DNA of 64,000 bases from Certhia americana (Eukaryota > Chordata > Aves > Passeriformes > Certhiidae): contig CM031857.1 of assembly GCA_018697195.1 (NCBI GenBank), forward strand, positions 91,328,461-91,392,460, given 5' to 3'. Shown here piece after piece: positions 46,216-59,530 of the stretch. The notes under the pieces were generated by a model. That model saw nothing but the letters and a program-made list of their open reading frames with translations, did not search any database and was not told where the DNA came from. Within the stretch, counting starts at the first letter, position 1; each line of letters opens with the position of its first letter. Position numbers and translations under genes: made by a program.

Positions 46216-48599
46216 CAGCCTCCGAAGCTTGATGGAACGGGACCGCGCGTAGCCAGAGGAGGGCGTCCTCCTCCAGCCTTAGCAACTGCAGGCCTCAAGC
46301 AGCTGGAAAAGGGAGAGCAGCGGCAGCTGGTATTTCCAAACTTTTCTCTTCTGGAGCTCATGCTTTTGGCAGTCAGGAAAGTGCACTCCTGGGTATGCGA
46401 TTGTCTGTGGGAATTGTCTGTGGGAAGTGAGCCAGCTTCTGCAGTGCTGCCCCTGGGATTTGCCTGCTCATGTGACTGGGCTGATCTGGGACACCTCCAG
46501 CCCAGGTGCCTGTGCCCCAGATCACAGTTTGAGGATGTACCACTCCTGTCCTCAGCCCTTAGTCTGGCTGCACTGGCGTGTGAGACGTGGCAGGACCAGA
46601 GGCTGCCGGAGGAGAATACAGTACACATCTGTATTTTCAGTATCTATGGAGTCTTCTCAATGGGATTGCCATACCAACAACAAACTGTACCTTATGTAGC
46701 ATAACAGTTTTAAATCATGAGGGTCCCAGTTCTACCAATCCATTAAGCCGTGCCCAGCTTTGTTTCTGGAAGGAGTCCCATCAGTTTGTCTTGCAGAAGT
46801 GTGTACAATATCCAGATCTGTGAGTGACTAACTCTTTGTCTGCTTGCTGTTATTTTCTGCAACCTCATGTTAAATGATAATGACCTCTTTCATCTGCATG
46901 TACTTACCCCTCTCCCTACTCAGTTAAGCTTTTTTGGTACGCCTGTGGTCACCCTTGAACGTGCACACTGACTGAAAAATTCAGCTGTAGTGTCTGATCC
47001 TGAACTGGTTATGCATAGTCTTTTTGGAAGTCTTGGGCATTGCTCACAGTCTCGTATGAGTACTAACATTTGTATTTATAGCATGAGGATAAAAATTTCA
47101 ATTTTATTAATGCAAACAAATACACACACACACACACACACACGCAAACACACACACATACATCCACACACACACATAGTCTGTTGAATGAGCTGCTGAG
47201 CCATGCAGTTATGTAGCTTCCTGAGCCTTCAGATACATTCCAGACATCTCTTAGATCACATTAGAAAACACAGAGAATGAGTTAATGAATATGTTTTTCT
47301 TGAACTATATCTCCCACTTCACTTGGGGATCTGACAAAACAGAATGTAAAGGGAAAAAACTTTCCTCTTGGATACTCTGCTATCAACCAACTGTAATCTC
47401 AGATTTGTTGAAGATGTTGTTGTGCTTGATATTTTGAAACTTCCCCAGAATAATGGAAACTGTTTGGCAGACCCAGTGAAACTCTGTGTTCATGTTAATT
47501 GACTGTGATCTGCAGTACTGAAAGAAATGACTGCAGCTAAAACAGTCCTGAATGGATGAACAGCTGTATAGGATTTAAAACCAGAGTGATATTCATTATT
47601 TTCACTGCATAGGAACACCATAAATTTCAAGTCCACTAGGAAAATAAAAAGCATTCTTAAGAAAAAAGATAAAGGTTTTTTAAAGAAATAGCTGATGCTG
47701 ATTTTGGTTGTTTTGGTTTTGTTTTGGGGTTTTTTTTAAAGAATTGAAAATCACAATCCTGTATGGAAGTGACAGCTGAAAACCAGTGTTAGCTTCTGTT
47801 GGGGATTTGGGTTTTTTTTCTTTGTTTCTGTTCTGTGCCAGAACTCAGGGGCATGCCATGAAAGGATAGCAGTCATGGACTTCACATACATTTACTTCCA
47901 AAAGGGCTAACTACTACAGCAATCAGAAAAACTGTTGCACTTGCACTTGCAGAAGAAAAGCTTAACTCTGTGGCTGTGTGGCTGATTGTGGTTATGCTTG
48001 TTATGAACTAACGTTTGGGCGAAGCTTAAAACTGTGATTCTTGCTTGTATTTACAAAAGATTTTATTTCTTAAGAGTCTGGTGGAATAAAGTTAAGGAAT
48101 ATGCTAAAAATTTGTATTCATTTTACTGCCTGGCTTCAGATAAAAGATCAACAATTTTATTTTTATAGTAGAGGTCTAAATTTTTAGGTGTGCTTTTTAG
48201 TGAAATCAGGTGAGTAAGAGAAATACATGTAACACTGTTTTCCATATAATTTATTGAATCTGATTTACAGTTTAAGAGGGCTGCACTGTATGGATACAAA
48301 ATAAATTAAATTCAAAGAATTCAATATATTTAATTCAATAACTATTAATTACCAGAGAGGTTGGATTTTTTTTTTTTAATTAGGAATATCTGTAATAAAC
48401 ATCAAAACAAATCAGAGAATTCGTAGAAAACCTGTCTGAAATGGAAGAGTTTTAAAGTTGTTTTTCAACGCAAGTGTTCTGAGGTTTCAAGAAGATACAA
48501 ATTTATCTAAACACAACTTAAGCAACACAAGCCAATAAAATAAGTACTCAGAAAACTTATCTTTTTGTTTTAAAGGTTGTTTCTTAAATCAGTGGCTGG
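46216..48599. other. Intergenic, no gene called; CA microsatellite inside
   Basis: A GC-richer part (46.2-46.65 kb) has overlapping open frames on both strands without family features, followed by unique AT-rich DNA. The (CA)n tract is listed separately. Confidence 0.5.
47121..47177. repeat. (CA)n microsatellite, interrupted
   Basis: About 57 bases of CA repeats broken by cgca, aaca and tacatc interruptions. A likely polymorphic marker with no function implied. Confidence 0.95.
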
Positions 48600-49150
48600 A
48601 AGGAAATGTCTTTGTGAATCTTTGCATACATTCCAAAGGGCTCTAAGGCTAAGTGGCTGCACTTTGCATAGCGTCTGCTGACTTCCCATTCAGAGCCCCT
48701 CTAGCAGGCGGGGGGTGGAGGGGTGCTGTGCTGTGGTTTGTGGGAATAGGCTCTTTCAGTTCTGGTTTATTACATGGCTAATTAACCAAGGTCACCGAGC
48801 TCTTTTATAAGCCTGCCAATAGAGACATCACTGGTGCTTTAGCAGATCTGTTTATTATATTGCATGCCCTGATAATATGACATTGATTAAAAAAAATATA
48901 TGGGGCAGCTTTTACCTGGAGCATTGTACAAACATGCAAATATGGGAAACAAAAAAGAACCTGAAAAAATAGGCAATACAATATTTTTACATGTTTAATC
49001 TCAAACCCATTTATTTTCTGTATTATTACACAATGGTTTGATTTGGCAAATATAAACAACTGGAATTTATGAGCTGTTAAGTTAACGTGCCAGTAATAAC
49101 CTGATTTACCTGTGACAAAGGATCTTCAGGAGATTGCCAAATTACCATGG
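48600..49150. promoter_or_regulatory. Candidate enhancer-like conserved element with adjacent SOX and POU motifs
   Basis: CATTGT at 48922-48927 is followed six bases later by the octamer ATGCAAAT at 48934-48941, the combination used by SOX2/POU-bound neural enhancers, though the usual spacing is shorter. The flanks carry GGCTAATTAACC (about 48777-48788), a CTTTGCAT word near 48662, a GGTCACCG word near 48791, and several ATTAAT/TGATAAT words. The sequence is unique. Its location on the SOX1-facing side of TUBGCP3 fits a neural enhancer, but this is inference. Confidence 0.4.
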
Positions 49151-51547
49151 AATGCCTGGCACTGAACAATTGGTGAGTAAAACAAGGGACTGCACCTCAG
49201 GATTATGCACCAGTTTAAAATAAAACAGTGTCCCTGAAAGTGATGTGAATGCAGAATAGATCTCTTTACTGCTGCTCTGCACAGAGCCATCTTGCAAGGT
49301 GTTGTCACCCTCATTTAAGTAGCTAAGGGCTCTCTTAAAACTAGTGAGAGCACTGCTGTTCTCTGCACCAAAATTTCAGGTCAGAGTCCTCCTCAGGCTG
49401 TTCTTGGAATGCATGGTGTCCTCATTCCTGCTCCAGCCCTGCCTGTGAACACAGGTGTGTGCAGCATTGTCCCTGTATGAATGACAGTGGTTATCAGTGC
49501 CTTATAATCTGATTAACACAACCATTGAAGCTGGTGCTGGTCATGGTGGATCATATCTGCAGTAGCCACAACCAGCAACAGTCATTTCTATTGTTTTTAG
49601 AAGGATCTAATGTAGAACTAGACAAGATGCAAAGAATGACCAGGCCTTTTCACATGGGAAATCACATGGGAAATCACATAATTACAAATCACTTCTATAT
49701 ACTTGGTTTCTATTCCCTCCTACATAATTTCTGGTCTTGTTTCTTGGACACAAATTGTGAGACTGAAAAGAGAAGAAGCTCCCTAAAACCCCCAATCCAA
49801 AAAAGTGCATTCTGTCAGAATGAAGTGTCAGTAGGCATCAGACTTTTGACTTCATGATGATCAGGCAAAAAAAGAAGATTTTTTGCTGTCTGTCTCCATC
49901 ATTCAGTTAATTTAGCAGATGAATCTGGAATTATATATTGCTCTTTGGCTATTTAATATCCTGTTACAGTCCTTGGACGATGGCTCAAAATACTGTTCTA
50001 GCCATCGGAATACAGGACAGGCTAGTGACCTGGATTAGATACAGAGAGACACTCGTTCACAGCTCTTCTGTCACACATAGATCTGCTTTCTCACTGCCAA
50101 GAAGGAAATTCAAGCACATCATTCATGTCCTGGTTGAGTGAAATGCTGGAACAACTACCTCTCACTTTTTTAAAAAGGAGAAGAGTGAGGGGTTCTCCAT
50201 TTTTTATGAAACAAAATGAGATGTGTCCTATTTGGTCTGATTTGATTTCAAATGTAACTGTATTTTTACTCACTGTGGCCTAAGTACTTTCACATGCAGT
50301 GAATGCAAACAGGCTGTCCTTTTGAGGTGGGGGTTGCAGTGCTACAGAGAAGATCTCCATAGACTTGTGTCCTGACACATCCATGCAATCATACAAGAAA
50401 TTTAGCCCTCTGGAGATGACTGTGGAAAAGAGTAGTTTCTAAATATTTTTAATTGGGAGCAACTTAAGATACTGGCTTGTTCAAACAAGTATAAAATATG
50501 TTAGCCTTATCAGGATATATTTTTCTATGATTTGTCTGATTGTGGAGCCCTGGAGGTTCAGACTGAATCAGCACAACTTTCTTCATTTCACTCTGAAAGG
50601 TCAAACCGAATACAATCTGTTCTTACTCATGAGCACAGTTTGAAAGGGAATCTCACTGTTGCTGCCACTCCAGGTATAAGGGCAGTATATTTGTAAACAT
50701 TTAACTACCTACTTTGTAAAACCTAAACTAATGTTTTATAGGAAAAATCAAACCATGATGTTTCAGGAGAGGAGCATGTTAAGACTTTTATTGCTTTTAT
50801 TTCCTTCCAGCAGTGCCTAATATCTAAATAACATATATTTAAACCACTTCCAAAAGCTTTTGACTCGAGTAGGCCATGCCAACCATTTTACTGACAATCT
50901 TTTCCTTCCACACCTATATTTTTTCCTGTCATGTGAAATATGCTATGTTTGGTATTAATTTTCTGTAATTCTTTGGGTAAAAAGGTCAACAACCCTTTTA
51001 TCCTACCATCTTTTCTTCTGAACACTATCCTTTGTACCTGGCTAATAACTTGAAGTATGAAAATTTAAGCAGTTAATGTCTGTTCCCAATGTTTCTCAAG
51101 AGTCCTTTTGGTTTTAGACACCCACACATGGTCTCCTTTTGTAAAAAGAGGTGTTTTTCCTTTAAGCCCCCATACACTGTTTGCTAAATCCTCAGCGAGC
51201 TGAGGGGTTTACACCAGCAGGATGGGTACACATGGTCCTCTGAAAGCTGCCATTAGAGCAATTCATAAATGTGGCTAACAGGGTGGTAAAGGCACTGTGA
51301 GCTCTAAAATGCCTCTACATCTTGGATCTTAAAGTTCTAAAAACACTCTGCTACTGCAGTTCTGACTTCACTATCAGTAACAAAATTATAAGCATTATGT
51401 TACCTCAACAAACTACTGGGAGACTTGTTAGGAAAATTCTTTCAGCCTCTCAGTCTGTAACGTCTGAACTTCACTTCTTTCAGCTAAAAATTTTGGCCTC
51501 TGGGCCATCATTGTCCGTCTTATCTGCTGATCCCAAACCCCAGAGAC

Positions 51548-51549
<2 letters not shown>
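49151..51549. other. Intergenic, no gene seen
   Basis: Unique AT-rich sequence. There is a small direct repeat of a 12-mer (tcacatgggaaa, twice) near 49650-49675. Open frames are no longer than 110 codons. Confidence 0.55.

Positions 51550-51595
<46 letters not shown>
51550..51595. repeat. (TA)n microsatellite
   Basis: About 23 uninterrupted TA units. It creates artificial open frames rich in alternating Tyr/Ile on both strands (e.g. 51322-51873), which are not genes. Confidence 0.97.
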
Positions 51596-51599
<4 letters not shown>

Positions 51600-54500
51600 C
51601 ACATGTATATATCTGACATATGTAATTGTTACAACCTACTTGAAACTTACAGCTGAGCTTGGAGAATCACTGCACGCCCAAACTGGGCTTCCCATCCATT
51701 GCACAGCCCCATTTCTGCCTGCTTTAAAACGTACTTGTGCTGCCTTATGTAAAGTGGAGGCCAACAGTCTGCCTGCTGGATGGTCAAAGCCTCACTACAT
51801 TCATTTGGCTTTTCAAAACATGAAGTTCACTCCTCACAAAATTGTTATCAGGTCAGTACAAAAATTTCTTTAATGGGAACATTCCTGTAGCCACCACCCG
51901 GGTTTATTTGGCTTCTTAAAGAAGGATGAAAGATCTGCTGAGAACTTTCCTGAGACCCCTTTCATCAAACCCTTGGAAAAGAGGCTTGGAGCTTCTGTTC
52001 TTGCAGCCAGAAGAAAGGGGAGCAGGAGGTTCTCTGTGCAGCTAGAGGAACAGAAAGGACATTTGGGACTTGGTTTGCTTTGATCCTGCAAGGCAAGACC
52101 AGTCAGTAGCTTAATTCTGAGTCAGGAGGGTTTGGGGTTGTTTGTCTTGATTGAAAAGAAAGGGAATTTAGTATTTGGTGGGAGTGAAAATATGTCCAAA
52201 ACATTTACTTTTCACACAAACTAAACACAAAAGGAAAGTGGTGGTTAGTGAAGGGGACTGGCTCAACTTCTGGAGCAGATTTCATTTATTTCATTTAATG
52301 ATGTTGAGATGTCAACATTACCTCTTATGATTGCTTAATTCTTTCCATTATATGCTCTTGTTTCCTTCTGTCCATAATTCTGCCTAGTTTCTATGACTTG
52401 GGATTAAAACTTTTTTGCTTGCACTCTGCCAGTCTCTGAATACCTGTAAAAGGAGACAAAACTTCCCTGAGAATGATAGAAAAGGCTTTTGTGATTCCTT
52501 TCCACTTTTTTATAACTCTTCACCATTTTTATGGTTTTAAGCAGGTATTCAGTTTGTCATGAGACATGATCTGGGAATAAGGAGGGGTTCTTCTTGCCCC
52601 ATGAGATTGTGTGTGGATCAGAACAAGATAGGAAGAACTTCACTACTTTTTTCTGTCATGGCCCTGATCTATCAAAAGTGGTGAATCATCTTAGGTATCT
52701 TAGATTTTGCCTTTCTGATTTGAGACATATGAAGGACATTGGGAACCAGAAAATTTTTAACCATGTCACTTACCAAAATCTTTATTAAAATATAAAAATA
52801 TATTTAAACATATTATTTAAATATAAAAATATTTATTTAAGGTAAAAGTAAACTCTTCCAAAATATTCCTGCATCCTGCTCAATATTTCCTTCTCTGCTA
52901 CAATATTTTAATTCCATTTTTTATGTAGGAATTGAGCTACCTATTTAGCTTTTTCCTTTAGTAATTTTTATTTTATTTTTATATGTACATATTTTATACT
53001 GTGAAAAAAGAACCCGTCCTCACTTGAAGTTATTCTGTCTCCAATTACATATGAACATTTATCTATGTATGTATGTGTTTATTTAAAATTAAGTGTCTTA
53101 AAATAATTAATGAGATTGCTTTCTAAAGAAACTTAAGCATGCCTATCTTAATACTTGAGGAAAAAACCCCTTAATTCTTTCTGTTCATGTATTTGCCCTG
53201 AAAGTAGAACTTCTTATAAAGTGAGAGAAATGTTATTCGGCCTGTCAGGGAATCAGCTTTCCAAATCCCAGCCTGAAATCTGATAAGAAGAAATAAAAAC
53301 ATAAAATATCCTCTATAAGTTAGTCTGAACCAGTATATACATATATATATATATATATATTTCTGTATAAGGAAACTTCTGTTAAAACTACCATTTTGCC
53401 TTTGACTGTATCATCTTATTCTTAAACACCTCTCTTGACTAGCAAAAGCCAAGCTTAGGCTGGGAAAAGAAGGATTGCAATTATGTAAATTTTTCAATCC
53501 TATATTAATACAGCCTATCTACAGAAGCTTGTTAAATCTCTCTCAGTTGCAGAAGTGGTGCTCATCAAGCCAGGAAACATTATATATGTTTTCTGGAAAT
53601 ATAGCATTATGACCAAGCTCAAACTAAAACTCAAAATTCAAACTGACAATTGGATATGAATCTGTTAAAGATGTCACAAATTATTTAGGGTAAACATAAG
53701 CAATATTATTCAATGTTTATAGTTTGAAATTTTCAAATAAATCTGAAGTAGTACAAATATTCAGTGGACAGAAAAGATTTTATTGGGTAAGTAGAAACTG
53801 TTAATTATTTGTCTCCATGAAATAAGGAGAACATCTGAAACTTGTTTACATATTCTTTTGCTGATCTTAGGTAAAGGCCCTCCTATGCTTTACAAAACTT
53901 TTTAGGGAGGGGGCATTTTCATAACAAGTAAGATATACAACTAGTTCTGAGGCTTTCATTACACCTCCGTGTTGAGAGACCCTCAAAATAGGCACACAAA
54001 GTATTTGAATTGTACCATTTTGTGCATCACCTCCTTTCTGGGTACTTCACAGGTTCACTTCAGGCTCTCTCTCTGTGGCTGCTGACCTGACAGAAATTTT
54101 TATACTTTGGATGCTTCAGAGCTGCCATTCTTCAAAATTGCCTGTAGCTTTATTTGCTTAGTTCTGCATGCAACGGGAAGACAGACTGTAATTTTCACCC
54201 TGTTATGTGTACATTTGCTTGTTGTTTGTATTTGTTGTACTTCTATTCTGGGCTTTCATCCAATACCTTTTATTAACATTTTTTCTTGGCTGTCTTTCCC
54301 TTTCCACATCCTATTTTTAATTTATTTTTATTTTTAACTTATTTCAACACTTATATTTTTTTAGCACATCCTGCAGTCTTTCTCACTGTTTATTAGAGCT
54401 GATTCCTTCACAGCATTCCTCAAAAAAGTCTCTGTGTCTCAATAACAATATTTCATTTAAGCTCTCTAAAGAAATTTTTTTGCATCATCATCCACTGACA

Positions 54501-55666
54501 TAGGATCTCTTTGTCCTAAAACTTTGAAATGGAGTATATTCAGCTGAAAAGACAGTTTCTTCGCCAGAGATTTAGTTTGCATTGAACATAAATTAAGGTG
54601 CTAAGTTTCTTCATTGGAGCCCTTTTCCACCTCCTGACAGAGTACTGGGAAAATGTTGCATCTGAGCCTGGAGCACTGGTGATAGATTTTTGTATTTGTA
54701 CTACAGGTCTGAAAAGTCTAGGTTGGTTTCCCTTCAGATTTAGAGAGCTGGAGAGAGACAGATCAGTCCAACATCTACAATTTTAACCATCTCTGATTAA
54801 TCTCCATCTTCTATTAGGGTTTTGTTCCATTTCCTCATGGACTAGGAAGAAGCCATAGGGATTTGAAACCCTGTGAACTGGAAGACTTTGGCAAACAGGC
54901 ACAGAAAGACATGAGGTCCCTATGTACTGGGGGCTGCCTCATCCTGACATGCATCTAACAAACCTTGCCTCAGAGAGATGGTCTTCTTGAGAGGTAGCAA
55001 CCATGGAGGCCGCTGCTGTTCTCTATAGAAGCATTGTCCTTGTGACTTGACTGGCTCAGCCACCTTTTTATGCTCTGAAGACATTTCCATGCATGGGAAG
55101 GTACAGATAGTATTACACTTCATCTCCCTCTTCTGTCCCAAATCCCTGCTTCGGCTGGCATGGGACTCCGACTTGCAGAAGCTGTGTCAGATGCCTGGCC
55201 AAACCTAGGCCCACGTAATTCCAGCATTACTGAAGCTTTTGATTTTGATTCACTCCTAGTGTTTAATTAGGGCCTCCAAGTCATCTTGATGTCCAGCTCA
55301 TATGGCATGAATAGATCAACCATATCTGCTTCATATCTGCTGGTGGGAGCCACTCTGTGCACTAGGTAACAAGGGGGCTTCTCATCCACTCTCCGTCTCT
55401 TCAAGTAACAAAGGTAAAACAAGTCAAGAGGACAAGGGAACAAATCAAGGGGAAGTTCTGGAGCACATCAGGTGTAAAGAGTTGCACAACATGCATTCAG
55501 AATCCACAAGAACTGAAGCAGGAGATAACTGAGCTGGTAACAAACGCATGGTTTCCAGTCACTAAAATGTATATGAGAAAGGTAAAGATACATGTTTTTA
55601 AGAAAATTCTGTAATTGTGCCATGGTAATTGTAAGGTATTGCCAGGGCAGTGGCTGAGAAAAATGC
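51596..55666. other. Intergenic, no gene seen
   Basis: Very AT-rich between 52.75 and 54.4 kb, with an A/T patch at 52790-52845 and a short (TA)n at 53334-53361. No coding or RNA gene recognised. Confidence 0.55.
53334..53361. repeat. Short (TA)n microsatellite
   Basis: About 28 bases of alternating T and A with a single C interruption. Confidence 0.9.
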
Positions 55667-55774
55667 ACAGCATGCTAGAGATCTAATATCTGACAGTCAA
55701 TGAGGAAACCTACATGTAGGACAGTATGCCTGAGGTCTAATATCTGACAGACAATGAGGAAACCAAGATGTAGC
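55667..55774. repeat. Imperfect 2 x 54-bp tandem duplication
   Basis: The unit at 55667-55720 (acagcatgctagagatctaa...) recurs at 55721-55774 (acagtatgcctgaggtctaa...) with several substitutions. The shared core is 'tctaatatctgacag-caatgaggaaacc'. An older local duplication with no element associated. Confidence 0.88.
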
Positions 55775-58700
55775 AGGGCGAATTGTCATCCCTGGTATAA
55801 GACATATATCTGTTTTTTCACCTTTCTCTGTATTTTGTGATTCCATGTGTCCTGCTTCTGGTAGGGGAGATGTTGAAACAGTTTGGGCCATCATCATTGT
55901 TGCCTATGAAAAGCCTGACTGAGCTTAAGATGAAGGTATGAGCAAACTTGTTAAGCTGGTGCTGAAGAAGGAATCTGCAGGAACATGTATACCCTGGGGG
56001 AAGAGAGATTTGATTTCTTGGTGAGCATTTGCCTGGTTTTCCATGAAACACTGGCAGTACAGGAGTGTTTATTACTCTGTACATCTTGTACACTCTGTAC
56101 AAGTACATCTTGAGTGAGGTGTGGTGAGACAGGCATTGCCTTACTGATTTCTGGAGTGGAGTATTTCCTCTTGCTGGGTGTATCTTTGGGTCTGACAGGG
56201 AAACCACTACAAGGTATGGCAGCTTAGATATGCCATCCTGGGACAAAGCACTTCCCAGGGCTGTGTCTACACTAGCGCAGCTCAACAGTACTGCTGTGTG
56301 GAGTGCAGCAGTTAAATGGTTTGAAATCTACCTCCTTCATTTCTTCCTCCCCAAGACAGAAGAGGTCAACAGGCACTTGATGAGGGATTCCCCAGGTTTA
56401 ATTGTTCAGCAGTTTCTTGCATGACACTTCCAGTGGAAGACTCTTGACTCTGAGGTTCTCTTCCATGGAAGCCCAGAATGAGTTCATTGACCTGTGGGGC
56501 ACAGACAGGCTTTCACCTGAAGCAGAAATGGACAAGTTGGTTTTGTTTCGGAACTACACACAGAGAAAGGAGAAAACCATTGAGAAGTGGTGATTTGGTG
56601 AACTTTGTGCATCAATTCTGCGCTAAACACGTAATACATGACATGGAAATTGGAGGACTGGTAACACAAGCTGTGTATTAGCTCCCCACCTCCAACATTT
56701 AGTTTGTTTTGAGCCCCCAGTTTTAAAATGTGGGATTAATTTGCTATTCCCTGTATTCCTTTACCTATGCTACTACCACCCCTAAAGACACAGCCTCTCA
56801 AAAATGGAACGAAAAGCAACTGAATATCTTATCCCCACTGGCCATTCCATTAGTTTGTGTTTTGGACAATGGTATTAAAAATGACTCTATGGCATAAATA
56901 TTGGCAGACAAATATGTTTTCATAACCTGAGGGGCCATGATGTCCCAATTTGAATATAGCATTCAGAAATCCAGTGGAATGTCATGGACTCCAAATGCCA
57001 AAGAGCATCAGAAAATCCACTCCTTCTCTTTTCCCTCATATTTTTCATTATCTCAGTTTACCCATAGAAGAGTCATTCAGTGTAATTTACTCTGTGATGG
57101 ATAGACTGCACAAATTTGGTAGCATGCTCTTCTGTTGTGGATCATTACTGAATTAGACTTCCAGGCAGAAGAATCTGAATGTCAAGCAACGCCAGCATTT
57201 ATGATCTATCATTTCATCTTGCTTTGCACTTTACAACCCAAGCTTTGTAAGTAGGTGTATCTCCAGTGACTTCATTGAATTCTGACTTCATTAAAGATTT
57301 GACAAAGAGAAATCCTGCTCTTTCACACTGGCAGGAGCTTACAAACTGCAGGAGAGAGCAATCTCATGGTAACACCAATGATCAAGAATTGGAATCTAAT
57401 TGAAAATAATCCATGCATGTGCCAAAACAAAAGCAGAAAATTTTATTTTCTACAAAGGCAGAAATCTATGTGGAATACAGAAGTAGGCCAGTGATTTTTT
57501 TATCTATTCTTGATTTTATCTGAAATTTTATTTAAATTATTTCAGCTGGCTTTGGTAAAGAGTACAGACTCTTTGAGAACTCCTGGGCTACAGCTGAATT
57601 GGAGAGCTAAAAAGTGTTTCCAGGCTCCTAGGCTGGGATGTAAACATTACCTATATTTTAAGTCTGTGTTGGAGTGAGATGTATGAGCCCATTGCGTCTC
57701 CTCTAGCAAAGCAGCTTTTGTGTATGGGCTAAAGAACTACACCACGTTCTATGAGATGCCCGCTGCAGACAAGAGGTATCCAGCCAGGATGCAGACTTTG
57801 CCAAAGCAGACAAGTGCAGAGATGCAAGTTGTGACTGCCTTATTCAAGTCATGGTAATGAGAAATTTAAGTTATTTTCAAACCCAGTAACTTGAAGCAGC
57901 TTGAGAGGTGGGCTTGAGAAAGAATTAGGAAGGGAGAGAACATTTTGAGTTACTTCATTAATTATTTTGGATTAGGATATACTGCCAATTATCATGCCAG
58001 CAATGTTGCTTCACATTTATGAAACAGTTCAGATTTTACAGGCTACAATACAAAGAAGTACATGGAGGGGCTCAGATATCTTATGCAGGAAAAGGCATGG
58101 TATGTACAAGTCAGAATACTCCCAAATTGCTTGTGTCTGTAAAATTCCTTTTGCACTGAAACTCTAATTTGCCAAGATTCCCCCAAATTCTTCGTGAAAG
58201 AATGAGTCTACAGAGGTTTGGTTCTGGATTTCAGCATCTCCTGGCTCTCTAATCTCTACTGATGCCTGTTCTTGGAGCAATTTGCATTCCTAAGTGATTA
58301 AGAGATGCTTTGTCCTTCAGGTTTTGTAGGTTGTTTCATTATTAGAAGCTTGCAATATTTTTGCCAGACTTTCTCTCTCTCTTCCTTTCTCTCTTTCTCA
58401 AAAACAAAAACCCCAACAAAAACCAAACCTGATCTTTTTATCTAGTACCTTAGAAGAGTCATTGGTGAGATCAGAAGCTTTAATGGAGCTGTTTATTGTA
58501 GTTCAAATAATCTCTAGCAGCATCATCCCGGAGCTATAACAATGGAAGGGTATTTTATAGCTTTGAGCATAATAGTGTCATATGGAAAAAAAGAAAACCT
58601 TATTATCTCAAACTCTTTATCAGACTTAAAGAGCATGCTAGGGAGACATTTTTTTATATATTTAACTCAATACTTAATAAGAACAGAAATAGACCAAAGA

Positions 58701-58799
58701 ACAATCTTTACCTAAATTACTGAGCCTCCTGGACTTCCTACCTCTTTGTGTTTGAATGCATGCAGACAGTTTGAAAACAAGCCACCACTCCTGACAAGA
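55775..58799. other. Intergenic, no gene seen
   Basis: Unique sequence with a pyrimidine-rich CTCT/TTTC tract at about 58368-58400 followed by an A/C-rich patch. A 155-codon minus frame at 55818-56285 crosses the 54-bp repeat flank and shows no domain. Not called. Confidence 0.55.
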
Positions 58800-59530
58800 G
58801 TAATTATTTTAATCTTTGTCCTGGAAACATACTGCATTTACTCTTTGGTTGTGGAGGAGCCAATCAGGAAACACTGCCAGCTCAAGTTTTCTTTTCAAGA
58901 AAAAGCACCCGTGTCCTGTACGCTGGTCCTTGGCAGGAGCCCATTGGACACCTGTGCTCCCAAACCTGGCCTGCTAGAAGTGCCCACTACAGATGTCAGA
59001 GCTCTTTTGTTGACTTCCTATTAGGCGCCACTTAATGGATGTGAGCTGAACACAGCTCTGCCTAAGCACTTATCAATAGACAGTAAACATTCTTCTTTCC
59101 ATGGGCAAAGGGTCAAACTGTTTTGCCTGGCTATAAAGCTGTGCCAGATAATTGCTGGTGATTAGCAATTTTAATTACCAGGTGCTAGGGGTCGTTTCTT
59201 CTGGAGCTTTTTTTGCTGTTGTTGTAATTGGGCAGGCTGTCAATAGGTATGGCTTATTGTATGGGTGGTGTGTATTTGCAGATACATCGAGCATCCTTTT
59301 AAAGCAGGTAAAATGAAGTCAGTAGCATAACTTGCTTCTGTTTGCATCTGATCAGCTGCATAGTGCTCCAACAGGTTTTGTGATAAAACTTGTCCGACAC
59401 AGGAATCTTTAATACAAATTGCTAAAGCAGACATTAATCCTCTTGTAAACACTTGTATGTACTATTGTTATTGAAGAGAGACAATGATTTTAAAGTCTTT
59501 TCCTGCTACAGTGGTCAAGTTGGAACTAAG
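58800..59530. promoter_or_regulatory. Candidate conserved non-coding element, motif-dense
   Basis: Repeat-free stretch with CCAATCAG (58859-58866), CACCTG/CAGGTG E-boxes (about 58949 and 59180), the inverted TTAATTA-type word at 59170-59178 (aattttaattacc), the GATTAGCAATT word at 59160-59170, CTATAAAGC near 59132, ATTGTTATTG at 59464-59473 and GACAATGA at 59480-59487 (SOX-like), and GACATTAATCC near 59431. The texture resembles a developmental enhancer. A role in SOX1 regulation is inferred from synteny only. Confidence 0.4.

Noticed and set aside
48700..48728. G-rich stretch as a G-quadruplex
   Set aside because: It has fewer than four properly spaced runs of three or more G on one strand.
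51322..51873. 183-codon plus-strand open frame
   Set aside because: It runs through the (TA)n tract, giving alternating Tyr/Ile, and the rest has no family resemblance. An artefact of the microsatellite.
55818..56285. 155-codon minus-strand frame
   Set aside because: No domain, signal or homologous look, and it lies in unique desert sequence. A chance frame.
56402..56593. Protein-like short frame (MEAQNEFIDLWGTDRLSPE)
   Set aside because: The composition looks plausible, but it is only 63 codons, has no recognised family, and I found no convincing splice partners.
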